Source: Pseudaestuariivita rosea
Lineage (GTDB): Bacteria > Pseudomonadota > Alphaproteobacteria > Rhodobacterales > Rhodobacteraceae
Reading direction: 5' to 3'
NCBI RefSeq assembly: GCF_017592335.1
Contig: NZ_JACNMP010000008.1
Span: forward strand, 1 to 64,000
DNA: 64,000 nt
The notes beneath the pieces were generated by a model. The model was not told where the DNA came from, did not search any database, and was given only the letters and a program-made list of their open reading frames with translations. Every line of letters begins with the position of its first letter. The stretch's first letter is position 1. The translations under genes were made by a program, and so were the position numbers. Below, in pieces: positions 18,964 through 27,320 of the stretch.

Positions 18964-19051
18964 GGGGCCTCGGGTAACTTAGGGGATAGGATCTTGAGTT
19001 GACTATATCCAAAGCGGCGCCGGTTGGAAGCCCCGGATATAGCGGGGGCGA

Positions 19052-20308
19052 TTACAGGCCAAAACTTCCAAACGGGATGTACCGCACCGGGTCGCCATGG
19101 TTGATTATCCGCGCGCCATCTTCTATTTCGACAAAGCCATCGGCCCAGCTTAGCCCAGATATGCGCCCCGATCCTTCCGAAGCGAAAACCTCGGCATGGC
19201 CATCCGTGTTCAGTCGTGCACGCAGAAATTCGCGCCGCCCAGGCTTTTTGTTTTTGGTAAAAGCAGCGGGGACTTCAAATCCGACGGGATCAGACCATGC
19301 CGCGCCCGCCAGCACCTGCATCGCCGGGCGGGCAAAGATCAGCGTACAGGTAAAGGCGGCCACCGGATTGCCCGGCAACCCAAAGACCGGCGTACCGTTC
19401 CACAGCCCCAAGGCCAGCGGGCGGCCCGGTTTGACCGCAATGCGCCATTCGGCCATCGATCCGGTTTCGTTCAACAGGGCTGAAACATGGTCTTCGTCCC
19501 CCGCCGATGCCCCGCCCGACGTCAGGATCACATCCGCTTCAGCTGCCTGATCAAAAGCCGCGCGCAGAGCGGTGCGATCATCTGCGATGCGGCCGATATC
19601 AATGGCCTCATATCCCCACCGTCGCGCCAGCGCCAACAGCATGGGGCGGTTGGCGTCGAAAATCTGATTGTCACTGGCATTCTCGCCGGGCGACCGCAAT
19701 TCATCCCCTGTCGAAAGAACCGCCACTTTCAAACGGGATCGCACATGCAGTTCATGTGCCCCAACCGCACTGAGCAGGGCCAGATCGGCCGATGTCAGAA
19801 CACGCTCGGTCGTCAGCGTCGCGGCTCCGGCCTGAATGTCCTCTCCTGCGTTTCGTGTGTTGGCACCCGGCTTCAATGGCCCGTGAAACGCAATCTGACC
19901 GTCACCCTGTGTCACGTCCTCTTCGAGCACAACGGTATCCACGCCAGCGGGCAGGGTCGCACCGGTCAAAATGCGTATCGCATGGCCCTTTGGCACCTGT
20001 CCGGCAAAGGGCACGCCCGCAGCAGCCCGCCCTTCGGTCAGGGGCAAAATCTGGGGTCCTTCACCAGTCGCCGCATGGGCAAATCCGTATCCATCGACCG
20101 CCGCATTGGGCAAAGGCGGGTTCGACCGCGTGGCGATAACATCCTGCGCCAGTACGCGCCCCTCGGCCTGCATGACATCGACCTGTTCAACCCCGGTCAC
20201 AACTGACAGCCTGTCGCGCAACCGGGTAAGCGCGTCGTCCACGGGCGTCCATTCGACCCCCGGCGGCAGGGCAAAGCAGTCGTTTTTCAGGGGCGGCGGT
20301 TTGATCAT
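19052..20308 (-). CDS. moeA: Molybdopterin molybdotransferase MoeA
   Basis: Inserts molybdate into adenylylated molybdopterin at the last step of Mo-cofactor synthesis. The 418 residues show the MoeA order: domain with RVLAQDVIATRSNPPLPNAAVDGYGF (about 50-75), the GILTGA-like AIRILTGATLPAGVDTVV, the MoCF-binding domain with VAVLSTGDEL and LTSGGASAGDEDHV, and a C-terminal beta-barrel beginning near GLPGNPVAAF. The start overlaps the upstream gene by four bases (ATGA), and it ends the fdhD-mobA-mobB-unknown-moeA unit. Confidence 0.96.
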   Translation of the reverse strand: MIKPPPLKNDCFALPPGVEWTPVDDALTRLRDRLSVVTGVEQVDVMQAEGRVLAQDVIATRSNPPLPNAAVDGYGFAHAATGEGPQILPLTEGRAAAGVPFAGQVPKGHAIRILTGATLPAGVDTVVLEEDVTQGDGQIAFHGPLKPGANTRNAGEDIQAGAATLTTERVLTSADLALLSAVGAHELHVRSRLKVAVLSTGDELRSPGENASDNQIFDANRPMLLALARRWGYEAIDIGRIADDRTALRAAFDQAAEADVILTSGGASAGDEDHVSALLNETGSMAEWRIAVKPGRPLALGLWNGTPVFGLPGNPVAAFTCTLIFARPAMQVLAGAAWSDPVGFEVPAAFTKNKKPGRREFLRARLNTDGHAEVFASEGSGRISGLSWADGFVEIEDGARIINHGDPVRYIPFGSFGL

Positions 20309-21201
20309 GCGGCGCGGCTTTCTGCCTTCGCCTTGGGCATCAGCCCCATGATCCAGCCCTCTTCCACAGCCACCCGTTCGGACGACGCGGGCTGAAACAG
20401 ACCGTCCAGCGCGCCCTTATCCTGCAATGTCGCAAACCCCCGCGCCATACCGCGGACCTGAACGGCATCCTCGATCTGATAAATCTCGTCCTTGGACGCC
20501 CATCCGAAATCCTGCCCCCCCAAGGGGCCATCCTGACGCAGCATAGATGGGTAAATTTCGACCAGAGTGATCAGCGCATCGGGCTTTTCCCAACCGCTTT
20601 CCATCGGCCACACACGCAGATCGTTGCCATAACGCCTGCGCAGCCTCTGCAAATGCGGCAGCCCCAGCAAGGTCTGCGATCCCACCGACCCCGTCGTGAA
20701 CAGTTTCCACACCGGTTGGGCCGATGGCATATGCTGTTCGGCCAGTCTTTTATCGGCCAATCGTACGTCCAATATGCCCTTGGTCGGCGACAGACCGTCG
20801 ATCTGTATGCTCGGCGGGCATCCCCATAGCGGGCCGTCACCGTCGTACATCGCATTGACCTGTGCTGCAATCTGAAAGCGGTTGTTTTCGTTTTGGGGGC
20901 CGTCGGTGATGTGATCCGCCAGCCAGTCCCAAACGGCCAATGCACTCGGCTTGCCCGTCAATCGTTCAGCAAACCCCTGCGGATAGCCAAAGGCGAAATC
21001 AAACCCCAGTAAAACACGCTTTCCCTGCGCGACCGTCTGATCCAGAACCTGATGCAGATGATCCATCGCCGCGCGACGGGTGCGGCAATAAATGGGGCGC
21101 TGATCGTCCTGCCCGATGAAAATCGCATCTTTGACCGGCTTAACAGGGGACGGCACGGAACGCGCCGACCAGTCCACCATAATAAAGCTGTCAAAACTCA
21201 C
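20305..21201 (-). CDS. Conserved protein of a Mo-cofactor operon (unknown function)
   Basis: A 298-residue protein starting MSFDSFIMVDWSARSVPSP. I know this only as a Rhodobacterales protein found in molybdopterin operons. The opening MVDWSA and the GFDFAFGYP segment near residue 85 resemble the acidic, nuclease-like first strands of RNase-H-fold families such as DUF429, but I cannot show catalytic residues. No membrane segment or signal peptide is present. It overlaps both mobB (upstream) and moeA (downstream) by 4 bases, so it is surely cotranslated with them. A role in nucleotide or cofactor handling is inference only. Confidence 0.8.
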   Translation of the reverse strand: MSFDSFIMVDWSARSVPSPVKPVKDAIFIGQDDQRPIYCRTRRAAMDHLHQVLDQTVAQGKRVLLGFDFAFGYPQGFAERLTGKPSALAVWDWLADHITDGPQNENNRFQIAAQVNAMYDGDGPLWGCPPSIQIDGLSPTKGILDVRLADKRLAEQHMPSAQPVWKLFTTGSVGSQTLLGLPHLQRLRRRYGNDLRVWPMESGWEKPDALITLVEIYPSMLRQDGPLGGQDFGWASKDEIYQIEDAVQVRGMARGFATLQDKGALDGLFQPASSERVAVEEGWIMGLMPKAKAESRAA

Positions 21202-21686
21202 AATCCCACCTCAGCCAGTATGAAATCTGCGATGGCTTTTGTGTCGTTCAGATCGAACACTGGCCTGTCGGTGATATCAAGGCCCGTGTCGCTGGCAATG
21301 GCCTTGACGGTGTCGTCGGCGATCAGGGGCTTGCCCGCGGCGGCGCGGTAGGCTTCGACCTTGGGGTGGGCGTCGCGCTTGTAGCCCTCGACCAGGATCA
21401 GATCGACGGGGGCCAGTTTTTGCAGCAGCTCCGCCAGGGGCGGTTCATCCTGATCGCGCAACTCATGCATCAAGGCCCATCGCTTGGACGAGGCCAGCAA
21501 CACCTCTTGCGCGCCCGCGGTCCTGTGGCGATAGCTGTCCTTGCCCGGCTGATCCACGTCGAAATGATGATGCGCGTGTTTCAGCGTCGACACGGTGATC
21601 CCGCGCCCCGTGATGTCCGTCACCAGCCGTTCCATCAGCCCGGTTTTGCCGGTGTTTTTCCAACCGACCACGCCGTAAATTCTCAT
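21198..21686 (-). CDS. mobB: Molybdopterin-guanine dinucleotide biosynthesis adaptor MobB
   Basis: A 162-residue P-loop GTPase that binds GTP and helps MobA form bis-molybdopterin guanine dinucleotide. Walker A is GWKNTGKT (8-15), followed by TLKHAHHHFDVDQPGKDSYRH, the typical MobB switch region, and the VEGYKR motif. It overlaps mobA upstream and the unknown gene downstream by 4 bases each. Confidence 0.95.
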   Translation of the reverse strand: MRIYGVVGWKNTGKTGLMERLVTDITGRGITVSTLKHAHHHFDVDQPGKDSYRHRTAGAQEVLLASSKRWALMHELRDQDEPPLAELLQKLAPVDLILVEGYKRDAHPKVEAYRAAAGKPLIADDTVKAIASDTGLDITDRPVFDLNDTKAIADFILAEVGL

Positions 21687-22306
21687 GCCACCCCGTCCCC
21701 TAGCATCTTTTGTGCCTGTGCCAGATCGTCGGGCGTGTTGACGTTGAAAAACGGATCGCCCGCTCTGGTCTGAAACACAGCCGTACCCGCGCCGTGGCGG
21801 TCTGTCCAGAGAACGACCTTTCGCAATCCATCTTGTAACGCGGCGCGCAGATCATCGCGCAGGGCGGTGGGCCAAAGGCCGAACGTCGGATGTCGGACGG
21901 TGCCGCGATCGGGGTCGGGTGTGGCGGCCAGGGCGATCTGGGCGCTTGCGTTTTCAGCAGCTAACACCAACTGAGGGACCAGATCACAGGGGAAAAACGG
22001 CGTGTCTGCGGCGGCGGTCACGATGGCATCTGCGCCCTGATCCACGGCCCAGTCCAGCCCCGCCAGAACACCGGCCAAAGGTCCCGCGTACCCTTCGATG
22101 CTGTCGGCAATGACCGGCAGGTCATAACCCGCAAAACGCACTGGGTCACCATTTGCGTTCAGCGCGACCTGACCCACCTGAGGCGACAGCCGGTCAATCA
22201 CCCGCTGCAAAATCGGCACGCCGCCCAACTCCAGCAGACCCTTGTCGCCCCCGCCCATGCGCGTGGCCAGCCCCCCGGCCAGGATCACACCCAGGGGTTG
22301 CTTCAT
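21683..22306 (-). CDS. mobA: Molybdenum cofactor guanylyltransferase MobA
   Basis: Transfers GMP from GTP to the Mo-cofactor, giving the MGD form used by formate and nitrate dehydrogenases of the DMSO-reductase family. The 207-residue protein has the nucleotidyltransferase start LAGGLATRMGGGDKGLLEL (10-28) and the metal-binding TAAADTPFFPCDLVP (about 96-110). It overlaps fdhD and mobB by 4 bases each, in the order fdhD, mobA, mobB. Confidence 0.95.
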   Translation of the reverse strand: MKQPLGVILAGGLATRMGGGDKGLLELGGVPILQRVIDRLSPQVGQVALNANGDPVRFAGYDLPVIADSIEGYAGPLAGVLAGLDWAVDQGADAIVTAAADTPFFPCDLVPQLVLAAENASAQIALAATPDPDRGTVRHPTFGLWPTALRDDLRAALQDGLRKVVLWTDRHGAGTAVFQTRAGDPFFNVNTPDDLAQAQKMLGDGVA

Positions 22307-23193
22307 GACTGCGCCCCCTTGCGGCGATGTTTGGGGCTTTCGTCGGCCACATCGCCCGGATCGATATCGCGCACCAGACGATCTTCGCCCGACAGGCAGA
22401 CAAACCGCTGCCCGCGCATCCGCCCGATCAGGGTCAGCCCCACCTGTTGCGCAATCTCAACCCCCCAGGCCGTAAAGCCCGACCGCGACGCCAGCACCGG
22501 AATGCCCATCATCGCGGTTTTGATCACCATCTCGGAGGTCAGCCGACCGGTCGTATAAAGCGTCTTGTCATCTGCACTAATCCCTTCGCGCAACATCCAG
22601 CCCGCGATTTTGTCGACGGCGTTGTGGCGACCCACGTCCTCCATATAAACCAGCGGACGCGCACCTTGACATAGGACCGTGCCGTGAATCGCGCCCGCCT
22701 CAAGATACAAACTTGGCGTGCGGTTAATCCTGGCCGACAGCGCATAAAGGTCCGACGTCTGCACGGGCGTGGCAGGCAGGCTTAGCCCCTCAAGCCCCTC
22801 CATCATATCGCCGAAAACAGTGCCAACGGCACAGCCACTGGTGCGGGTCTTTTTCTCCAGCTTCTCCTCATATGTCGTCTGCGAGGCCGTGCGCACCACC
22901 ACCGTTTCCAGATCGTCGTCGTAATCCACGCCGGTGATCTGTTCGTCCACGGCCAGCATCCCCTGATTGCGCAGAAAGCCAAGCGCCAGGTATTCGGGGT
23001 AGTCGCCGATGGTCATCGCCGTGACGATTTCCTGGCTATTGAGGAAGATCGTCAGCGGGCGTTCTTCGACCACGCGGGTGTCAATCGCAGCGCCCGTCTG
23101 ATCATAGCCCTGCACCGCGCGTGTCAGATCGGCGCGGCCTGGATCGGGGGCAATCAGGTAATCATCCAAATCGTCGCGTGTGGCCAATTGCAT
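22303..23193 (-). CDS. fdhD: Formate dehydrogenase accessory sulfurtransferase FdhD
   Basis: Passes sulfur from IscS to the molybdenum centre of formate dehydrogenase. The 296 residues include RPLTIFLNSQEIVTAMTIGDYPEYLALGFL (about 45-74), the loop KTRTSGCAVGTVFG with C121, and VGRHNAVDKIAGW. In E. coli the loop has two nearby cysteines, of which C121 is the essential one; here only C121 remains, which is seen in other FdhDs. It is the first gene of the Mo-cofactor unit. No fdh structural gene is in the window. Confidence 0.94.
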   Translation of the reverse strand: MQLATRDDLDDYLIAPDPGRADLTRAVQGYDQTGAAIDTRVVEERPLTIFLNSQEIVTAMTIGDYPEYLALGFLRNQGMLAVDEQITGVDYDDDLETVVVRTASQTTYEEKLEKKTRTSGCAVGTVFGDMMEGLEGLSLPATPVQTSDLYALSARINRTPSLYLEAGAIHGTVLCQGARPLVYMEDVGRHNAVDKIAGWMLREGISADDKTLYTTGRLTSEMVIKTAMMGIPVLASRSGFTAWGVEIAQQVGLTLIGRMRGQRFVCLSGEDRLVRDIDPGDVADESPKHRRKGAQS

Positions 23194-23247
23194 CTTCCTT
23201 ACCGGCAGTCTAAGCGTGGGGCGTTTGGCAAAATCTAAAGCGAATTC

Positions 23248-23952
23248 ATGGTAACCTCCACCACCAAATCCATCTTCTTCAAAGGCGTGCTGGACGGGTT
23301 GCCGTTTTTGCTGGTTGTTGGGCCCTTTGGCCTGTTGTTTGGCGTCATCGCGACCGAGGCCGGGTTGAACGTGGCGGAAACCATGGGATTTTCCGTTCTG
23401 GTCATCGCAGGCGCGTCACAATTCACTGCGATCCAGTTGATGGTCGACAACGCACCAACCGCAATCGTGCTGGCCACGGCACTGGCGGTAAACCTGCGCA
23501 TGGCCATGTATTCGGCGTCAATCACGCCGCATCTGGGTGCCGCACCCCTTTGGAAACGCGCGTTGGTGGCCTATTTTCTGGTCGATCAGACCTATGCCGT
23601 CAGCGTTGATAAATACGAGCGCAGCGACTGGTCTTTGCCGCAGAAACTGGCGTATTTCTTTGGCGTCGTCCTGCCGATCTGCCCTATGTGGTACGTGCTG
23701 ACGTTGACTGGCGCGATGCTGGGCGAAGCCATCCCCGACGCCTGGGCTCTGGATTTCGCAGTGCCCATCACATTCCTGGCCCTGGTCGCCCCCGCCTTGC
23801 GGACGCTGCCCCATGTCGCAGCCGCGGTGACGTCAATCGTGCTGGCGCTGGCGCTGGCCGGGTTACCCTATAACGTCGGCCTGATTATCGCTGCGATCGT
23901 CGCGATGATGGTGGGGGCGCAGGCCGAAGTCATGATGAGGCCGCGCAAATGA
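23248..23952 (+). CDS. azlC: AzlC-family branched-chain amino acid exporter, large subunit
   Basis: A 234-residue inner-membrane protein with 7-8 membrane segments. The repeated GLPFLLVVGPFGLLFGVIATEAGLN (about 14-38) and ASQFTAIQLM (about 58-67) match the AzlC/YgaZ family, which exports branched-chain amino acids together with a small AzlD partner. It is divergent from fdhD across 54 bases. Its ATGA end overlaps the next gene. Confidence 0.92.
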   Translation: MVTSTTKSIFFKGVLDGLPFLLVVGPFGLLFGVIATEAGLNVAETMGFSVLVIAGASQFTAIQLMVDNAPTAIVLATALAVNLRMAMYSASITPHLGAAPLWKRALVAYFLVDQTYAVSVDKYERSDWSLPQKLAYFFGVVLPICPMWYVLTLTGAMLGEAIPDAWALDFAVPITFLALVAPALRTLPHVAAAVTSIVLALALAGLPYNVGLIIAAIVAMMVGAQAEVMMRPRK

Positions 23953-24278
23953 TCCCCGAGGGCACCCCCATCTGGCTGGTCATCGTCATCCTGGGGCTGG
24001 GCACTTTTCTGATCCGTTTTTCGTTTCTGGGGCTGATTGGCGACCGTCAACTGCCCGAGTGGTTCCTGCGGCATCTGCGATACACGTCCGTCGCTGTGCT
24101 GCCGGGGCTGGTGGCCCCGCTGGTGGTCTGGCCCGCCGCCACAGACGGGCAGCTTGACCCGGCGCGACTAACCGCCGCCGGTATGGCCGTGCTGGTCGGC
24201 GTGGTGACGAAAAACGTTATTGCTTCGATTTTCGCAGGCGGCCTGACGCTTTATGCGATGCTGTTCTTGTTGGGATAG
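23949..24278 (+). CDS. azlD: AzlD-family branched-chain amino acid exporter, small subunit
   Basis: A 109-residue protein with four predicted membrane segments and the AzlD-type LGLGTFLIRFSFL start (about 14-27) plus LRYTSVAVLPGLVAPLVVWP. It partners AzlC, overlapping that gene by four bases, so the two are translated together. Confidence 0.9.
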   Translation: MIPEGTPIWLVIVILGLGTFLIRFSFLGLIGDRQLPEWFLRHLRYTSVAVLPGLVAPLVVWPAATDGQLDPARLTAAGMAVLVGVVTKNVIASIFAGGLTLYAMLFLLG

Positions 24279-24295
24279 GTGGGAAAGGGGGTCTG

Positions 24296-24747
24296 ATGAC
24301 CACAAACAACCGAATTGTTCTATCCAGCGACCACACGGCGATTGCGCTAAGGCAGACCATTGCGGACCACATCGCAGCGCAGCGCAGGGGTGGGATGTGG
24401 TGGATATCGGACCGACCTTGTCTGAAAGCACGCCGTATCCCAGACACGGTGCAGCTGCTGCGCGTCAGGTGGCCGATGGAGACTGTCGGTTCGGCATCAT
24501 ACTCTGCGGCACAGGGCAGGGCATCATGATGGCGGCCAACAAGATCAAGGGGGTGCGCTGTGGTGTCTGCAGCGATACGTTTTCGGCCCGGATGATCCGC
24601 CAGCACAACGATGCCAATATGCTGTCACTGGGCGCGCGGGTTGTCGGGCCGGGGCTGGCATTGGACATTGTCGATGCATTTCTGGCCGCGCCTTTCGATG
24701 GTGGCAGGCATACGCACCGTGTCCAGATGATCAAGGCGCTTGAATAG
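24296..24747 (+). pseudogene. rpiB: rpiB (ribose-5-phosphate isomerase B), frameshifted
   Basis: The first 29 codons read MTTNNRIVLSSDHTAIALRQTIADHIAAQ in one frame. The remainder (GWDVVDIGPTLSEST through GTGQGIMMAANKIKGVRCGVC to VQMIKALE) is in another frame. Both pieces match RpiB, including the SSDHxxxAL start and the catalytic C of CGTGQGIMMAANK. The break falls in a CGCAG repeat present three times (24373-24387); two copies would give an uninterrupted protein of about 148 residues. It is either inactivated, a slippage allele or an assembly error. It lies 17 bases after azlD. Confidence 0.85.
24373..24387 (+). repeat. Triple CGCAG tandem repeat at the rpiB frameshift
   Basis: Three perfect copies of CGCAG in a row. 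Removing one copy restores the reading frame of rpiB. Short tandem units of this kind are prone to slipped-strand mispairing. Confidence 0.9.
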
Positions 24748-24762
24748 GCCCTTGGCGCCACC

Positions 24763-25377
24763 TTAGTCCGGCGGGATCAACCCCAGCCCGCGCAGATAAA
24801 TCCCGATACCGGTTTCCAGCAAATCCTCGGGCGGAAAGGGCGACCGGGTACCGGGTGATCCGCGCGCAAACAGTTCGACCACGCCATGCGACATCGCCCA
24901 GATATGCGCCGAAAACATCTGCGGCGGGGGGCGTTTTTCGGCGGGGATATGTTCAGACAGTTGCACGGCGGCCTTTTCCAGAACACCCAAGGCACGCGTA
25001 GCGACGGCGTTCAGTTCCGGCGTGCGCTGGATTGAAATGCCACTTTCAAACATCGCGATGTAGTGGCCAGGATACTTGCGAGCAAAGGCCAGATAGGCGC
25101 GGCCCGTCGCCGAAAACGCCGACAGGGCCGAAGGCTGGCCGCCCGCATATGCATAATCCAGAAGATCAGCAAAAATCGCATAGCCCTGACGTGCAATCTC
25201 GGCGATCAGGTCTTCGCGCCCGGCGAAGTGGCGATAGACGGCGGCGGGGGTGACGCCTGCGGTCTTGGCGGCCTCAGACAGAGTAAATCCCGTCGGGCCG
25301 CGCTGTTCGATCAACTCAAGCGCCGCTGTGATCAGCGCCTCGCGTAGATTGCCGTGGTGATATCCGCGTTTAGGCAT
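24763..25377 (-). CDS. TetR-family transcriptional regulator
   Basis: A 204-residue regulator. An N-terminal helix-turn-helix (about 10-55, [58 protein letters not shown]) is followed by a variable ligand domain with a TetR_C-like end. I took the ATG at 25377, which begins [10 protein letters not shown]; a longer upstream frame runs inside ppk2. Its first codons overlap the last 8 bases of ppk2, so it is translated in series with that kinase. The effector and targets are unknown. Confidence 0.9.
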   Translation of the reverse strand: MPKRGYHHGNLREALITAALELIEQRGPTGFTLSEAAKTAGVTPAAVYRHFAGREDLIAEIARQGYAIFADLLDYAYAGGQPSALSAFSATGRAYLAFARKYPGHYIAMFESGISIQRTPELNAVATRALGVLEKAAVQLSEHIPAEKRPPPQMFSAHIWAMSHGVVELFARGSPGTRSPFPPEDLLETGIGIYLRGLGLIPPD

Positions 25378-26263
25378 CCCAGATGACCGGTCCGCCTGCC
25401 ACATGATTGTCAATCTGCCCAATCGCCTTTTCGTTTTTGTGGGCGTAATCAATACCTTGCAGAACGGTCTGGATCGCCGCCAGCCGCGCGCGCCGCTTGC
25501 CGTCAGACCGGATCACGGTCCAGGGCGCGTCTTCTGTATGGGTGCGGTTGATGGTCTCGCTTATGGCTTCAGTATATGCGTCCCATTTCGACAGGCCCTT
25601 GATGTCGATACTGCTTAGCTTCCATTGCTTCAGCGGGTCATTTTCGCGCACCAGGAAGCGGCGCAACTGTTCGGCGCGCCCGACATTCAGCCAGATCTTG
25701 CACAGGTTGATCCCTTCGCGCACCAGCATCCCCTCAAAGGGGTAGACCTGTTGAAAGAACTGTTCGCGTTCTTCATTGGTGCAAAAGCCAAACACATGCT
25801 CGACCACGCCGCGATTATACCAGGACCGGTCAAAGAAAACGATTTCCCCGCCCGAGGGCAGGTGATCGATATAGCGCTGAAAATACCACTGCGTGCGTTC
25901 GCGTTCGGTCGGTTTTGACAGCGCCACCAGCCGCGCGCCGCGGGGGTTCAGGTTTTCGCGGAACCGCTTGATTGTGCCGCCCTTTCCCGCCGCATCGCGA
26001 CCTTCGAACACGATGGCCACGCGCGCACCGGTGGCTTTGGCCCAGTTCTGTAGCTTTACCAGTTCGATCTGCAGCGCATAAAGGTGATCTTCATACTGCT
26101 TGCGATCCATCCGTTCGCGATAGGGATAAAGCGGATTGATGATGTCGCCTTTATGTGCCGTTTCAATGGCTTGGCGCACAGCGTCGGGCGCGTCATGCTT
26201 GTAGAAATTACTGATGGCTCCGTCAAAGGGCAGTTGCATCGGGATCATATCCTTTTTCGCCAA
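25370..26263 (-). CDS. ppk2: Polyphosphate kinase 2 family protein
   Basis: A 297-residue PPK2 that transfers phosphate between polyphosphate and nucleotides, usually making GTP or ATP from the diphosphate. Walker [10 protein letters not shown] is at 88-96, the PPK2 signature [17 protein letters not shown] at 144-160, and the lid-module basic residues follow. The single-domain length fits class I. It precedes tetR with an 8-base overlap and follows the lipoprotein hydrolase gene, which ends 18 bases upstream of its start on the same strand. Confidence 0.94.
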   Translation of the reverse strand: MAKKDMIPMQLPFDGAISNFYKHDAPDAVRQAIETAHKGDIINPLYPYRERMDRKQYEDHLYALQIELVKLQNWAKATGARVAIVFEGRDAAGKGGTIKRFRENLNPRGARLVALSKPTERERTQWYFQRYIDHLPSGGEIVFFDRSWYNRGVVEHVFGFCTNEEREQFFQQVYPFEGMLVREGINLCKIWLNVGRAEQLRRFLVRENDPLKQWKLSSIDIKGLSKWDAYTEAISETINRTHTEDAPWTVIRSDGKRRARLAAIQTVLQGIDYAHKNEKAIGQIDNHVAGGPVIWDA

Positions 26264-26281
26264 TATGGTCCGATGCGCCCG

Positions 26282-27286
26282 TCAGCGCAATCCGGCACGC
26301 GCGGCGGCACGATCAATGGCATTGATGACGGCCTGTGGCGCGACATGGTGGGGCATATGGCCCACGTCGGGCAGGATGGTCAGATTGGCCGCGGGGATTT
26401 GCTGTGCCAGGGGCGTCGAATGGATGTCCAGCGGCACGATACGGTCTTTTGCGCCGTGCACGATTTCGACCGGTATATCGATCAAGGGGTATTCTTTCGA
26501 CATGTCAACAACATGGGGGCGCAGGCTGTTGACCTGTTGTGCGTTGGCCCGCAGTGTTTCGCGGCGCAGGGTCAGACCCACGCCGATATAGTCTGCATAA
26601 CCTTGCGGTGGCGACTGGGGCGCGAAAATCGCGGCGATGGCTGTCTCGGCCCGGTCTTTCGGGGCAAAGGCCGTGATCAGCGGCACGACAACCGCGCCCC
26701 CCACGCGTGACGAATTCACAGCGTAAAGCGGCCCAAGACCACCGGGCCAGGGGTTTGAGGCCGCAGACACAGGCACAAGGGCGGCAGGGTGGTCGGAAAA
26801 CTCTAACGCCCAGGCCAGCGCGATGGCACCGCCATAACTGTGGCCCAGAATGATGGGGTCGCGCACGCCCAGTTGGTCCGCTGCGGCCTTCAGCAATCTG
26901 GCTTGCTGCGCGGGTGTTTCGGCGCGGGTGTTGATGGGGCCGGTCTGACGATCGCCCAGCCTTTCGGTCCAGCCCAGTCCGGGCCGGTCAAAGGCGATGA
27001 CGCGATAGCGGTCCTTGACCCGATCGACGAAATCAAAGGTGAAATCACGCGTGTTGCCCGATGCGCCATGGATCAGGATCAGATCGGGGCCGCGCCCTTC
27101 GATATGCGCATGAACGCGGGTGCCATCGACGTCAACAAAACGGCCTGTGGGCGGATAGCTTTGCGTGGCGCGGATTTCCTGTTTGTCGGCACGCTGATCC
27201 ACATAGGCCCCGCATCCGGCAAGGGCAAGGGTCGAAAGCAGAAGGCTAAAGGTCAATTTTTTCAAGACTTTACACTGGGACAGCAA
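26282..27286 (-). CDS. Lipoprotein alpha/beta hydrolase
   Basis: A 334-residue secreted hydrolase. Residues 1-24 form a signal peptide ending in a lipobox (LALAGC), so the cysteine would be lipidated. The core has the oxyanion loop LILIHGASGNT, nucleophile elbow GHSYGG, acid-loop region VEIVHGAKDRIVP and catalytic histidine in PDVGHMPHH. It is most likely an esterase or epoxide-hydrolase-like enzyme in the outer membrane or periplasm. The substrate is unknown. It may be cotranscribed with ppk2. Confidence 0.85.
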   Translation of the reverse strand: MLSQCKVLKKLTFSLLLSTLALAGCGAYVDQRADKQEIRATQSYPPTGRFVDVDGTRVHAHIEGRGPDLILIHGASGNTRDFTFDFVDRVKDRYRVIAFDRPGLGWTERLGDRQTGPINTRAETPAQQARLLKAAADQLGVRDPIILGHSYGGAIALAWALEFSDHPAALVPVSAASNPWPGGLGPLYAVNSSRVGGAVVVPLITAFAPKDRAETAIAAIFAPQSPPQGYADYIGVGLTLRRETLRANAQQVNSLRPHVVDMSKEYPLIDIPVEIVHGAKDRIVPLDIHSTPLAQQIPAANLTILPDVGHMPHHVAPQAVINAIDRAAARAGLR

Positions 27287-27320
27287 ACGGTGATGGCTAG
27301 GTGTCTATATAGAGGGCGCC

